From: Aculops lycopersici
Taxonomy: Eukaryota > Arthropoda > Arachnida > Trombidiformes > Eriophyidae
Length of the DNA: 64,000 nucleotides
Direction: 5' to 3'
NCBI GenBank assembly: GCA_015350385.1
Contig: WNKI01000001.1
Coordinates: 151,908-215,907, forward strand
Shown: positions 20,501 to 31,457 of the stretch, one piece after another
How the letters are laid out: each line of letters opens with the position of its first letter
Numbering within the stretch: position 1 is the stretch's first letter
Position numbers and translations under genes: made by a program
The notes under the pieces: generated by a model
The model's database searches: none
What the model was told of the DNA's origin: nothing
The model's input: only the letters and a program-made list of their open reading frames with translations

Positions 20501-23500
20501 TGTGTTTGTTGTAGAATGATTATCTCGCTCGCCGGCCACTTAATCCCTCCTCTCGAGGCTTTTGTTTGAGTTTTTGTCCGATTTGTAAGTCGGCGATGCA
20601 AATTGGATTTGGACTTGGACTTGGACTTGGATTTGTATTTGTATTTGTATTTGTATTTGTATTTGTATTTGTATTTGTATTTGGGTTATCAGCAGGCGAG
20701 AGTTGGGTTTGTTTTTGTGGCGCTGCGTTGCGTTGGCGGCTCAACTGGAGCAGCGATTCGGTTGCGTTCAAGCAAACCCATTTGACGCAAACTCCGAATT
20801 GGACTCACCTGTGCGCGTGCTGCTCGCGCGCCGATAACAATTAACTGGGCGTCGCGCGGCGGCCAGCGACAAGTGTAATCAATTGCGTCAATTGGCGGGG
20901 CCGAGGGGCGACTTTGGCGCCGAGCAAAGTTTCGCTCGCGTTCGCTCGGCACTCAAATCGAATGCCACCAACGAACCGCGCAACAAAAACATTGAATGTC
21001 TCGTCAGGTGAAGTGGAGGCTGCAGTTGCGTGTCCCACGTAATTGGCCTCCATTGTTTCCCCTTTACATTGTGTCTCTTTGTCTGTGCACTTTGGTCGCC
21101 CTAGTGACAGGCAACATCCACCTCCAGTTCATATAGTCTGCTGGCCACTTGAAGCTAATAGTTTCGCCCGGAGTATCAATAACCCGGCAAATTAAACGTC
21201 ACGTATTCCGCTCGGCGAGTCACGAATTAGCGGCGGCTCCGGTTGTCGCTGCGAGCAGTAGGCCGCCCCACTAACAAGTAAGAGCAAGCAAAACAACCAC
21301 TCGAACAAGAGACTCGCTTGACGCTTGCAACGATTGTTGTTGTGTTGCGTAATTGTTATGCTCGGCGCTGGCGGCAGCAACGGCGACGGAAACTCAGTTC
21401 ATGTATCATCGCGCGCAACATATAGAAGCGCCACTATATCGTTCGTCCGGCCGACTGGTGCGAGTCGTCGTGTTGCTGGGAGTGGCGGCCCAGTTGGCAG
21501 CCTTCCGTTTCCACTTCCACCTCCACTTCCACTGCAACCTGGCTCATGCAAGTCCAAACGAATGGGGAAAAAGTTAACCGTGTGTTTGTTTTGCCATCCT
21601 AGTGGCACACAATTAGACTGCCGCCACAAGTTGGCTGCGATTGCTCAAGTTGCCCATGTGACTGGCACAACTTGTGGCAAGCGAAGGAGCTCTCTACAAT
21701 CGAGGTGCAGGAGATACGAGCCACCAGATAAGACGCTGCCAAGTCACTGTGCCTTCGAGTTGCCAAGACCGAAAAGGAGAACTCCAAGAAGGACGACGAC
21801 GCGCGCCTCTCGCTTTAATTGTTATCCTTGTGGTTCTTACTTCGTCAGGCGCAGTGAGTTTGAGACGGCAAATTAGCGGAAATGAGCAACGAAACTCGCG
21901 CTAGTCATTTAGATTAGGTGGCTCGATAAGTGGAGTTAATAATAGCCAAGTTGCAAACAACAAATAAAGCGCCCGTCTGTCTACTTGTCGCTGGCAGTGA
22001 TATGCAGACTCCCACCTCCAGCGAGTCGATTGTTTCAATTGATAAGCGCGCCTCTTTTTAAGGCGCAACTTTTGTGGACTCGGAACGGGAGACAAATGGA
22101 AGCAAAGAACTCGAAATCGTAGATGCAACTTACCAACTCACTCACTAACCCGATACTCCCGCCACGCCCACCTATAGGTCTGGTTCCAAAACAGGCGCGC
22201 AAAGTGGAGGAAGAAGGAGAATACGAAGAAGGGTCCGGGTCGACCGGCGCACAACTCGCACCCGCAAACTTGCTCGGGGGACCCGCTCAGTGCCGAGGAA
22301 ATTTTGAAACGCGAGTGCGAGCGACGAGAAAAGAAGCTGAGGAAGCAACTTGAGCGTCAGGTAAAACGCTACCTAACCGCCAAGCTCAAGTCCCTGCACC
22401 AGGCACAGGCAGCCGCTAGCGGGATTCCTCTGGCGCCAAACGAGGTCGGGCGGGGCGTGTCGGCGGGCAGCAACTCGGACCAGGAGATCAGCGCGAGCGA
22501 CGCGCAGGACCTCAGCGGGTGCAATGGAAACTCGGCGCGCGAGTTGCAAGATCGCCGGCCCGAGTCGGCGGGCGGCGGAAGTGTGCAATCGATGGACGAG
22601 CCAAACTCGAGCGCGGCAAGTAACGCTAGCCAACCGAACGCAGCCAGAGCTCAGAGTCAGCTTCTCGTGAGACTCAGTTGTCTTCAGCAGGCACAAACGG
22701 TGGCCGAGCAAATCGAGCACACGATAGGCGAGCTGCGCAACTTGAACAAACAGAAGCCAAGTCGCGAGCTTCTCGGCGCCGAAACTTGTTTGGTTCTGTG
22801 CGAAGACGAGCTAATCAGGAACAGGGGGCTCGTGGGCAAGATGTTGGCACAGAGCGAAACTGTCGACTCGCTCATGGTCTCGCTGGCCAACGCAAAGGCT
22901 GCCAATCCAACGAGAAGTAAGTACAAGATGTTTACTCTCGAGCAGCTAGCCAACCGGAAGCAGCAGGGCAGGCGGACATGCAAGACGTCGGTGGATTTCT
23001 TGCACACTTTTGGTTACGACAGCGACGGTGGCCGCCACAATAGACCGGCAAGCTCGCGATGTGATAGGAGCAACGAGGCGAGCGACAACGAAGACGACGA
23101 CGACGACGACCATAGCGACGATGGAGACGTCGACTCGGAAAAGGAGGGACCCGCGGGCAGCTCGCCGAGAGCAACCAATCTAAAGCAGGAGCCGGACATC
23201 AACTATAGCAACTTCAACGGCAATGGATCCTCGTGCAATACGCCAAATGAGAGCCAAACGCACCCGGCGAACAACAACCTGTTTGCCAGTCGCGAATTCA
23301 TGATTGCACAGCACGCGGTTGCCAACTTCCGCGTGCCGAATGCGAGCCTGAGCGACTTTTTGCAGCAGCAGTCTCAACTCGAGACGAGACGCCAGCCGCC
23401 AGCAAACCCGATGGACACTTACTACCAGCAACAAGCGGCTGCGCTATTTGCACAGCAACAGCAACAACTACAGCAACAGCCACGAACCACCAGCTCGTCC

Positions 23501-24535
23501 GGTCCGAGTTCCTCGTCAGCAAGCTCGCTGGCCCACTTGTCTTCCATGGACTTGATGCCCTCACCCGCGGCTTTGGCTGCAGCGGCCAGCGCAGCTGCCG
23601 CAATCAACTCTACTGGACGCAGTGGCGACCAATTGTTTTCTCCCTTCACTTCAGCCGCGGCAGCAGCACCAAGTTTAAACCAGATAAACGCGAGAAGACG
23701 GCAGCCGGAACTTGGCAAGTTACCTGAATTATCAGCGGCGCGATTGGCTTCAATCAATCAGCAGGCTTTCGGCTCGGGCGAAGCAGATAAGCGAGCCAAC
23801 GAGTCGACACTAGACTCCACGACTCCAAGTAAACGGAGGCGCCAGCTAAACCCGAGTCTCCAATTGTACAATACAAACGCCAAGTCGCCGCCCTGCGCCT
23901 CGCCCCACTCGAATGCCAGCTCCTCGCCAGCTGCGGCGGGACTCTACCCGCCGCTCCCACCTTCCGGATACCCGAACCAGTACAACCCGAATTTTGGCTT
24001 CCGGTCGGCGCGGGCACCAACCATTCAATCTCAAGCTGACTACCAAACAATGCTACTGCAGCAGCACTTGTTTCAGTTCAGCCGACTGGCAGCCGCCAAC
24101 GCCGCCGACCAACAAGTGGCCTCAGGTAGCCCCTTCTGCCCGCCAACTGATCCAATGGCCTCGTTGGCGCGAACTCTCGCCTCTTCCATCGGGAGCCAGC
24201 AAGTTAGCAGTAGTCGATTCAACACCAGTGCAACCCAAAGAGTTTCAAGTTTAGACCAACAAGCAAATGCAATGCGACACCAACAACAGCAAAATTTGGC
24301 CGCCATGTCCTTCATTCAGCAAGCACAGCAACACCTGCAATTGCGACTAGCTGCTGCCGCTGCTGCCGCCGCCGCCGCCGCCGCATCTGCCAACGGAAAC
24401 TCGTCGGTGGTTCCGACGAGCATAGTGGACCAAACGGGGGGCGCGAGTCCGTCGAACTCGCCGACTGTAGCGGCGGCGGCAGCACACAACAAAACTCCAC
24501 AGCAGAGTCCCAGTGGCCAAATTTACCTGTACTAG
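15124..24535 (+). CDS. unc-4: UNC-4/Uncx homeobox transcription factor (2 coding exons)
   Basis: Coding exons 15124-15525 and 22178-24535, giving 919 residues. Paired-like homeodomain repressor that specifies neuron identity in worms, flies and vertebrates. The homeodomain starts at residue 90 ([20 protein letters not shown], then [23 protein letters not shown]). Exon 2 opens in frame with [20 protein letters not shown], then [20 protein letters not shown], the UNC-4-specific extension. Donor CAG|gtaagt at 15525 and acceptor cctatag| at 22177 split the domain between positions 46 and 47, a site common in homeobox genes. The basic helix [20 protein letters not shown] also fits the family. The rest is Q-, A-, S-rich with a run of acidic residues (about 23090-23130) and poly-Ala near the end; [11 protein letters not shown] (about 22927) may be an eh1-like repressor motif. 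First ATG is 15124; 15127 is an alternative. An additional non-coding 5' exon is possible. Confidence 0.93.
16015..16102. repeat. (CTCAAA)n / (CTCGAA)n / (CTCCGA)n compound hexamer array
   Basis: Six CTCAAA-type units grade into five CTCGAA units and three CTCCGA units, as if single substitutions spread along the array. Confidence 0.9.
16389..16414. repeat. (AACTC)n microsatellite
   Basis: Five tandem AACTC units in the unc-4 intron. Confidence 0.85.
17461..17500. repeat. (CAACAG)n microsatellite
   Basis: Six perfect CAACAG units plus a partial one; intronic. Confidence 0.9.
18286..18312. repeat. (TTC)n microsatellite
   Basis: Nine TTC units in the unc-4 intron. Confidence 0.9.
19115..19150. 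repeat. (TTTAAC)n microsatellite
   Basis: Six perfect TTTAAC units, intronic. Confidence 0.9.
19242..19287. repeat. (GAGCAGC)n heptamer array
   Basis: Four GAGCAGC units followed by GAGCAAT variants. Reverse-complement relative of the GTTGCTC arrays at 28404 and 31387. Confidence 0.85.
20171..20236. repeat. T-rich tract with TTTTTA/TTTTCA units
   Basis: Almost purely T with A or C every four to six bases; intronic, 66 bases. Confidence 0.7.
20604..20683. repeat. (GGACTT)n then (GTATTT)n hexamer array
   Basis: Three to four GGACTT units merge into eight GTATTT units; intronic. Confidence 0.9.
22178..24535 (+). CDS. unc-4: unc-4 exon 2 (recognition helix and C-terminal region)
   Basis: Begins directly with the recognition helix [15 protein letters not shown] and stays open for 785 codons to TAG. 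Gln50 of the homeodomain is present. Confidence 0.92.
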   Translation, partial: VWFQNRRAKWRKKENTKKGPGRPAHNSHPQTCSGDPLSAEEILKRECERREKKLRKQLERQVKRYLTAKLKSLHQAQAAASGIPLAPNEVGRGVSAGSNSDQEISASDAQDLSGCNGNSARELQDRRPESAGGGSVQSMDEPNSSAASNASQPNAARAQSQLLVRLSCLQQAQTVAEQIEHTIGELRNLNKQKPSRELLGAETCLVLCEDELIRNRGLVGKMLAQSETVDSLMVSLANAKAANPTRSKYKMFTLEQLANRKQQGRRTCKTSVDFLHTFGYDSDGGRHNRPASSRCDRSNEASDNEDDDDDDHSDDGDVDSEKEGPAGSSPRATNLKQEPDINYSNFNGNGSSCNTPNESQTHPANNNLFASREFMIAQHAVANFRVPNASLSDFLQQQSQLETRRQPPANPMDTYYQQQAAALFAQQQQQLQQQPRTTSSSGPSSSSASSLAHLSSMDLMPSPAALAAAASAAAAINSTGRSGDQLFSPFTSAAAAAPSLNQINARRRQPELGKLPELSAARLASINQQAFGSGEADKRANESTLDSTTPSKRRRQLNPSLQLYNTNAKSPPCASPHSNASSSPAAAGLYPPLPPSGYPNQYNPNFGFRSARAPTIQSQADYQTMLLQQHLFQFSRLAAANAADQQVASGSPFCPPTDPMASLARTLASSIGSQQVSSSRFNTSATQRVSSLDQQANAMRHQQQQNLAAMSFIQQAQQHLQLRLAAAAAAAAAAAASANGNSSVVPTSIVDQTGGASPSNSPTVAAAAAHNKTPQQSPSGQIYLY

Positions 24536-24981
24536 TCCGCTGATTGCGCTCCCCTCGAATCAGCGAGCCACCGAGTGATGCAATGAAAATCGAATGAAAA
24601 TCGAGGGTGTGGCCAGAAAAGTGGGCCGAATTGGGATGACTCAATCGGGCAAAATGGTTTAATTGTTAGGGTTTCCGAATTGAATTGCGTTGGGCTGGAG
24701 ATTTTGCACGCAAACTGGCGAATCGAGTCACGGGGCGCCACTATAAGATGGTCGCAATGACGCAAGTCTACCAAGCAGGACAACCACAACAAAAACAACA
24801 AGAGCAAGAGCAAGAGCATCGAAAAGCAATTGAAATGCACGCTGCGCACGAAGCTCGCCGCGACATGATATATAGATTCCCTTTTGGCTATTGCAAGTGG
24901 AGGCCAATAATGTCATCTGTTTCATGTTTCATGTTCCGTGTTTCGCGCTGCTCTTTTTCCAGCCAACCAACAAACTGGCCG

Positions 24982-24987
24982 AATAAA
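24982..24987 (+). promoter_or_regulatory. Candidate poly(A) signal of unc-4
   Basis: AATAAA 447 bases after the unc-4 stop codon; first canonical hexamer on this strand. Confidence 0.5.
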
Positions 24988-25028
24988 CTCAATCATATTT
25001 TCAATTTCAATCCCATGAACTCGAATTT

Positions 25029-25057
25029 TCTCTCTCTCTCTCTCTCTCTCTTCTCTC
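25029..25057. repeat. (TC)n microsatellite
   Basis: Eleven or so TC units followed by TTCTCTCTTC. Confidence 0.85.
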
Positions 25058-25596
25058 TTCCGATTGTGTTTTATCCATTTGAACGCTCAATGGTGGATTC
25101 TCTCAGCCTCGATGCCAGCGAGAGAAGAGGCCATTCAATTCGTGCTCGATGCTCCACTTGGAAAAGAGGCCCAAAATCAGCGCCAAGTTTGAGTTGTCGT
25201 GGTGCTGGTTGCGTAACAACCAACTGAAACAAAGTAACTGCAACGCCAATTGCAAATGCCACCGAGAGGCCGACCAAAACTGAAACTACAACCATTTAGA
25301 TGTAATCTCGGTCTCGGCAAACTCGCCTCTTATCTCTCAATTTGGGCCAATCGTGTTGCCGCCACACTTATGATATTCCATTTGGCCGCCGGAAGTGAGC
25401 AACGTGCGCGCCAGTCGCCAGCCAAAAGCGCAAGTGGATCAGTTTGCGCCACTTTGGCCACGATCACGAGCAAACGATAAGGGCGCAGTCATATGGGTTT
25501 AGTTTAGATTGGTTCACATTGGTTTAGTTTACATTGTTTCCCTTCGGCCGCCTGATCTCTCAAGGCGACGACAGTTTTGTTTCCCTCTTTTCTCGA

Positions 25597-25640
25597 TTGT
25601 AGTTGTAGTTGTAGTTGTAGTTGTAGTTGTAGTTGTAGTT
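25597..25640. repeat. (TTGTAG)n microsatellite
   Basis: Seven perfect TTGTAG units; the following 20 bases are a GTGGTC derivative. Confidence 0.9.
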
Positions 25641-27740
25641 GTCGTGGTCGTGGTCGTTGTTGGCGCTCTTGTCCAAGTCTCTTATTAGATTGCAACTTCA
25701 ATCTGATTGCGCCTCCAAATCCTTCCATTGAAACGTGCGGCTGGCTATTAACTTTGCACTAACTCGAAATTGCCACCAATTTGTCGCCAGTTAGCGCAAA
25801 CTGGAACCAAGTTGACTCTTGCTTCCAGTTCGAGTAAAGGAGACACAAAAACACAAACGAGCAGACAGGACAAGACACGAGACGAAGGGACAGAGACGTG
25901 AGCTTGCGTGGCAAAAATGGATTACGACATTGGAATTGTTTGTGCTGGAGAAGAGAGGAACACGTATCAGCGGCAAGAGCAAGAAACGAAAAGAGCAACT
26001 CCCACGTTCCTGCTCCAGTTTGGATCGCTGCGGGAATTCGATCTCCTGTGTCTGTTTCTCCCGCTCCTTTGTTGCCGTGATGAGAGCAACCACCGACAAC
26101 GAGCCGCCAGGTGAACCCGCGACCCAAACTAATGGAGCGGCACGAGTGTCTAGCTTAAGTGAGAGAGCATCCAACTTCCGGCGTGACTTTGGTTCTCGCG
26201 AGCGGAGATTTCAATTTCTGATAGCAAGAGGAAAGGAGTGTTACATGTAATTGATACTATAGGACAAAAGACGACACTTCCGGTGCAACTCATTGATTCA
26301 TGACTCGAGTTCATGAAATTTTTCCAGTTTCCTCGTCCCTTTAGATGGGCGCCAGAGATTATCGGTTGCTTCGCCAAGCAGCTAGCCATCCGACTCGCCG
26401 AAAAGACAAGAACAAAGACAAAGCCTGCAACCGAAAGCAGCGGCCGGCCGACGAGCTAATCAATTGGGCCGTCCATTGTCTTTGTGCGCCGAGGAGCCAG
26501 CCGAGCGGCCAGTCGACTTATTGGATTAGGCAGCTCAAGTGACTGGCGCATGATAATAATTGAAACGCGCTGTCTTTTGATCGATTGCGCGCCACTTGCC
26601 CAAGAACTCGATTGGCTTTCGTCTCTCGCAAGGAGCAAAAGTTGATTGGCTGAAACTCGGGGATTTGCGCTCCTTTGTGCAGATGCAATCTCAGCATTCG
26701 ACTCTCCGACTTCTCATCTTACGCTCGCTCCACTCTTCTCCGCCGCCACTATTTCGGTCTCGGCGGGATGCGAGCGACAACCACACCGCCGACCGGCTAA
26801 CAATCGTTGGCCGCATGGGGCGCTAATGGGACTCTCCTCTGGCGGCGCTGGACGAGAAAGCACAAGTGCCAGCCATTCAACTTGGCTAGCTAGTCGCTCT
26901 TTTCGAGCGATAACAACAAGAGCCACTTGTTGTTGTTACCCTAATTGTTATCCCCTGCCAGGCTTCCGGTTAGCCATTCCACTGACTCCAAATGAAAGCG
27001 ACTCCACTGGCCAGTTTATCAATGAGATTCGGCGACGAGCAGTCAAGTTTTGCGGCAAGCAATTTCGCCTCCCCAGAGAGTGAGCTACGATTTTCGCAAA
27101 GAGATGAGCAGTCGTCATGTCAGGTGAGCAAACAAAAACAATGGACTCCTTCGACGAGCTTCTAATGGCAGATTACGTCTTTATTGGCCCGCAAAACGGG
27201 CGGCAAGCCGATAATTGGCACCTGACGGCCGGATGCGCATTGAGTCGTCATCGCTCGGAGGTGGGCGTGGCGGCGGGCGCTTGACGGACGGCGGAGGCAA
27301 CAATTAGATTAGAGTTACAAGCTTGCGGCGTTTAAATATAGAGCAGGCGGCTTTTTGTTGCCATTGAGTGGCTTCTTGTGGGAACGTTTTTCTAGGTTAC
27401 GTTGGCTTGCGTTTGGAGTTTTTTGCTTGCTTTGTTGGAGGAGGACAAACCAAAGTGCGAGTCTATTTTCAAACTGAGGGAAGAGCAAATGTGAACAAGA
27501 GGATACAAATCGGCGACCTTCAACGATGAGATGGACGCACTGACAGGCGGACTGTTGAGTCGCCGCCCCCAATGGATGCGGCAATTCAATCTCACGACAG
27601 CCAATCGAGTTGAGCTCTCAGTTCAACGATCGATTCCCATTCTGTCGGAGTCGTGTTATGTAATCTGGCGACCGTTTATCTAGTCGGCGGCTGCTGCTGC
27701 TGCATGTTTTGCCACTCACTTGCTTATCCCCATTGTGAGC

Positions 27741-27766
27741 AATCGAATCGAATCGAATCGAATCGC
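27741..27766. repeat. (AATCG)n microsatellite
   Basis: Five perfect AATCG units. Confidence 0.85.
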
Positions 27767-28403
27767 GTCGCCGTTGACGCGATCCGTTCACGACTCACAC
27801 CAATTGAGTCGCCAGTTGCCAGCCGCCAGTCGCCAGTTTTGCCTGCCGATCACCTGGCCACTCAAATGGCCCACTGGATTTGCAAGCGTTTTCCTGTTGA
27901 CGCCACCGAGTTGGCAGCCGAGAATCAGAGGAGCGAGTTTAAGTAGATGTGATTTTTCGCAGTGGCTGTTGCTATTGCTGCAGCCGTTGCCGTTGTTGTC
28001 GCGCCATCGAGTCGCCCGCTCGTCCGGCCAGAATAAAAATCATTAATCTCAATCAATTTGTTCGAGGCGCACGCTTGTTGCCGCCGAGTTTGCCCTCGCC
28101 GAGCGCCGGAAGTGGAGGCAAAGGAGCAGCGGAGATTCGTTCGATTGCTGGCGTGTGAATCTGATCGAAATTAATGAATAGAGACGCAGGCAGGTAGTTG
28201 TTGCATTTTGCTTTGAGTGGAGGCATCGGAGTTGAGCAAGTTGATGCAAAGTTTGCCGAGTCGAAGACGAGAGAAAGAAACACGACAAACAAACTGGCAG
28301 CTTGTTGTAGTTGTTGCTGCCATCAAATGAGTGAGTAAATTGAACACAACAATCCACTTGACTCGCCACTTGTTCACCTGCGCCACACAATTGACCTCGA
28401 TTC

Positions 28404-28437
28404 TCGTTGCTCGTTGCTCGTTGCTCTCCGCTCTCCG
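28404..28437. repeat. GTTGCTC heptamer array, short
   Basis: Three TCGTTGC-type units followed by CTCTCCG copies; same heptamer as the array at 31387. Confidence 0.75.
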
Positions 28438-30350
28438 CCCTTCACTCTTGGGCCGGACGGTCGGCCACCGGGAGGCGGCTCGCGTGTTTCCCATCCAACG
28501 AACGCCAAATAATCATGATTTATGGACATTTGAATAATTCGATCATCTGCCGGCAGCTCGGAGCGTCGCGTTGCGTCGAGATTCGCGCAGGTGAACCAGG
28601 CCCGGGCTGCCGGCCAATCAACTTAAATTCAAATTGATGATGAATTCCAAGTAGCACACGCGAGCAAATTTCCGCTCGAGTTGTTGTCGCCAGTTTTGTT
28701 GCGTTTGGAGCACTTGTAACAACAAGACGCCTAAACAAGATGAATGAAGTTGAGTTGTCTTTGTGGTAGATGTTGATTTGAATTTGGATACAAATACAAA
28801 CACAAATGTAGACACAAATAAGGAATTCAAATTCGAATCGGAGCTCCTTGTTTGTGCTCTCGAAGCAGAGTTGCACTATATAATCTGGTGCGCGCGCCTC
28901 TTCCGGCTGAACTTCAGGTAGTTGCTGGTTGGTTTGTGCACTCGACAATCGGAAAACTCCATCCTGAGCTTGCAAGTTCTAGCCCGGGTAGTTGCATTGT
29001 TACTCCTACCTTCCAGTTGCCATGGCCACGCGCCTGAAAGTATCGTCGCTCGCCTGTCGATGTTATCAATCGAGCAACCGACTTCCTGTGTCTGTTCAAA
29101 AACGAACTATCTTAACTTTGTTTCAGTTTCAGTTTCTATTTCAGTTTCAATGGACTCGAGTGGAAGCCGATTGCGTCATGCGCTCGCTGGCCCAAATTAG
29201 AATTCGTTCCAATCTCACCTGGAGTGTCTAGTCAATTAGGTCTGCTATTGAGTGGGAGCGAATCGAGTCCATTGAGCTGATTGCCGGCAGCCGATGCGAG
29301 CAGCAACTCGGCTCGCAATCTAGAAAACTGATAACTCAATTAGATTTTACAATGAAGTGTTACACTTATGAGCGCGCGCGTAACTAATCGAGTCTATGAA
29401 ACTTGATTGCCGGCGAGCGGCAACAACAAACGTCCGCCCGGCAGCTGCTCTATTGCTCCGAGCGGGCCTCGGGCAAAAGGAGCAACAGATTGATTGATCT
29501 CTCAATTCGGCCGCCGCTTCAGGTGGCGCAACTCCACAACACGGCGGCTAAATCAATCAGCCCCAAGAAACTGAGCCAACGTCACGATCGCCGCTCGTCA
29601 TCTTGGCACTTCGAGTCGCTCTAGTCGCCGATGAATCTCCTCTCCCGACCACTTGTTTCCTCCCTCGGTTGCCGCCGTACTTTTTGCCCGCAGTTTCGCG
29701 GCCCAACTCCAAGTTAACCCGAAGCTTCGAGCTACAAAATTCAATCAAGTCGCCAGCAGCACAATCGTCCGCCCGCTTGTCGCTCGAGGCGTCGACTTAA
29801 CTGCCCGCTCGGAGCCGGAAGTTTGAGATTAGAATTCAATTCGCTGGCTCGGCAACATTGACTTTTGCCGCTGTTGTTACAATCGAGGAACACACGAGTT
29901 AACGGCCTTTCTAATTGGAGGCCATAAAACGGAGCGGCAGCCGCGTAACTGGCGGCCAGAAAATTAAATATATCTTCGCTTCGTTTCGTAGAGGAGAGGA
30001 GAGGAGAAAAGCGCAACTGGAGACAGACTACCAGAGAGTGGGAACTAGAGACGAGCTACGCGCACCACGAGCAAATTTAACCGGCGCTTGTTTATTATGC
30101 GTGTCAGCCGGCGGCAGTGGCAGCGGGAATGGCAATAGCAACGAGCGACTCGCACTACAAATCGAATCAAATGGAATCGGCTGACCAGAAGCTCGTGGTT
30201 GTCGCTCGTCGTCGCCAAGTTCGCCTTTCCGCTTGACCAGCCGAACCGATTTGAATTTTCGAGTTGCGCAACGCGAGCCGTAAATTGATTACTTTGCATG
30301 CGCCACGCAGATTGAAAACTGGTCTCTCGAGTTTGTGTTGGTCGTTTGAG

Positions 30351-30374
30351 TTGAGGTTGGGGTTGGGGTTGGGA
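30351..30374. repeat. (GGGGTT)n short array
   Basis: Three to four units. Telomere-like by eye, but short, degenerate and internal. Confidence 0.7.
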
Positions 30375-31386
30375 TTTCCGCTGGCCGAGGGTCTAAAATA
30401 GTTTCGAGTGCCGCAGTCTCAGTGGAGACTCTAGACTGAAACTAAAGAGCCGGCGTGCTGCGAGCTGCGCGGCCGAGCGGAAGTGGCGCTGGGATTTGCG
30501 CCGGACGTCAGCGTTGATTCGTTTTGACTTCTCCGCTGACGCAATCGGCCTCTTGCACTCCGAAGGCGTGAGTTTGCGAATCAATTTGGAGCCGCTAGCT
30601 GACCGCAGCGACCGCTACAACTTCCGTCTAGAGTTTCCGTGTGGCCCAATGACATGAGCAGCAAGTTTGTCTGCCTTGGACCTCTGCCTTTCTTCCAGGA
30701 GCAAGGAGAAAAAGCCAATGGGAGACTAGAGCGTCCCATTGGGTCGAGCGTGACAAATTGCCGGCCAAAAAGGGAGCGCGCCAAATTTGAACCGAGACTT
30801 TGGACTAGTAACTGTGCAAAAAATCAACTTCTCTCATTGATTATGCAAAGTATTTTGGGCCTTCGGATTCGATTGGCTGGGCGGCGCTCGTTGCGTGCAG
30901 TTAATTTGTTATTGTTTTCCGCTCGCGCAGCCACAAGAGAGCGCCGAGCGAGTTTGCCTTTTTGCCCACTTTGCGTCCGCCACTTTGCCATTCATAAGCG
31001 CAACCGAAAACTTCCACTCGGCGCACCAAAATAATCACTCATCTCGTTGGTTGGCTCAGCGAGACCAAGGAGCTAGCAGCATTAGCGGCGGCAACCACTT
31101 GCCACTGCCACTTTAGCCGCTCGCCTACTCGGACTCGTTCGCCCGGAAACTCAGCCAGTGGCTCCCATGACTCATATTTCACGCGCGCTCGCCTATAGTG
31201 TCTTTCCCTTTCTCTTTGCCAGCGAAACCTTCGGCGCCAATTAGCCGCAAACGTCAGACGCTAGAAAAAGTAAGACTTGTGAGTGAATCAGCGCCAATCG
31301 AATGGCCAACCAATCGGAAGTCAACTGAGTGGAACTTCCCATGTAACTTGCGGCCGACTTCCTGTTGCGCAACAGTCAGTCAGTCG

Positions 31387-31457
31387 GTCGCTCGTCGCTC
31401 GTTGCTCGTTGCTCGTTGCTCGTTGCTCGTTGCTCGTTGCTCGTTGCTCGTTGCTCA
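31387..31457. repeat. (GTTGCTC)n heptamer array
   Basis: About ten units, eight of them perfect GCTCGTT repeats, the longest perfect non-coding array in the window. Confidence 0.92.

Larger units (their letters stand above)
15526..22177 (+). other. unc-4 intron, 6.65 kb
   Basis: Splits the homeodomain. No conserved coding exon seen inside; open frames on both strands are Arg/Ser-rich or repeat-derived. It contains most of the hexamer repeat arrays listed below (16015, 17461, 19115, 20604). Candidate place for neuronal enhancers, but no specific element can be shown. Confidence 0.8.

Noticed and set aside
25819..26250. 143-residue plus-strand frame between unc-4 and the Dscam-like gene
   Set aside because: No recognisable domain and an equally long frame on the opposite strand; no splice partners seen.
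30351..30374. Telomere-like GGGGTT repeats
   Set aside because: Only three to four units and internal; typical of the many short hexamer arrays here.
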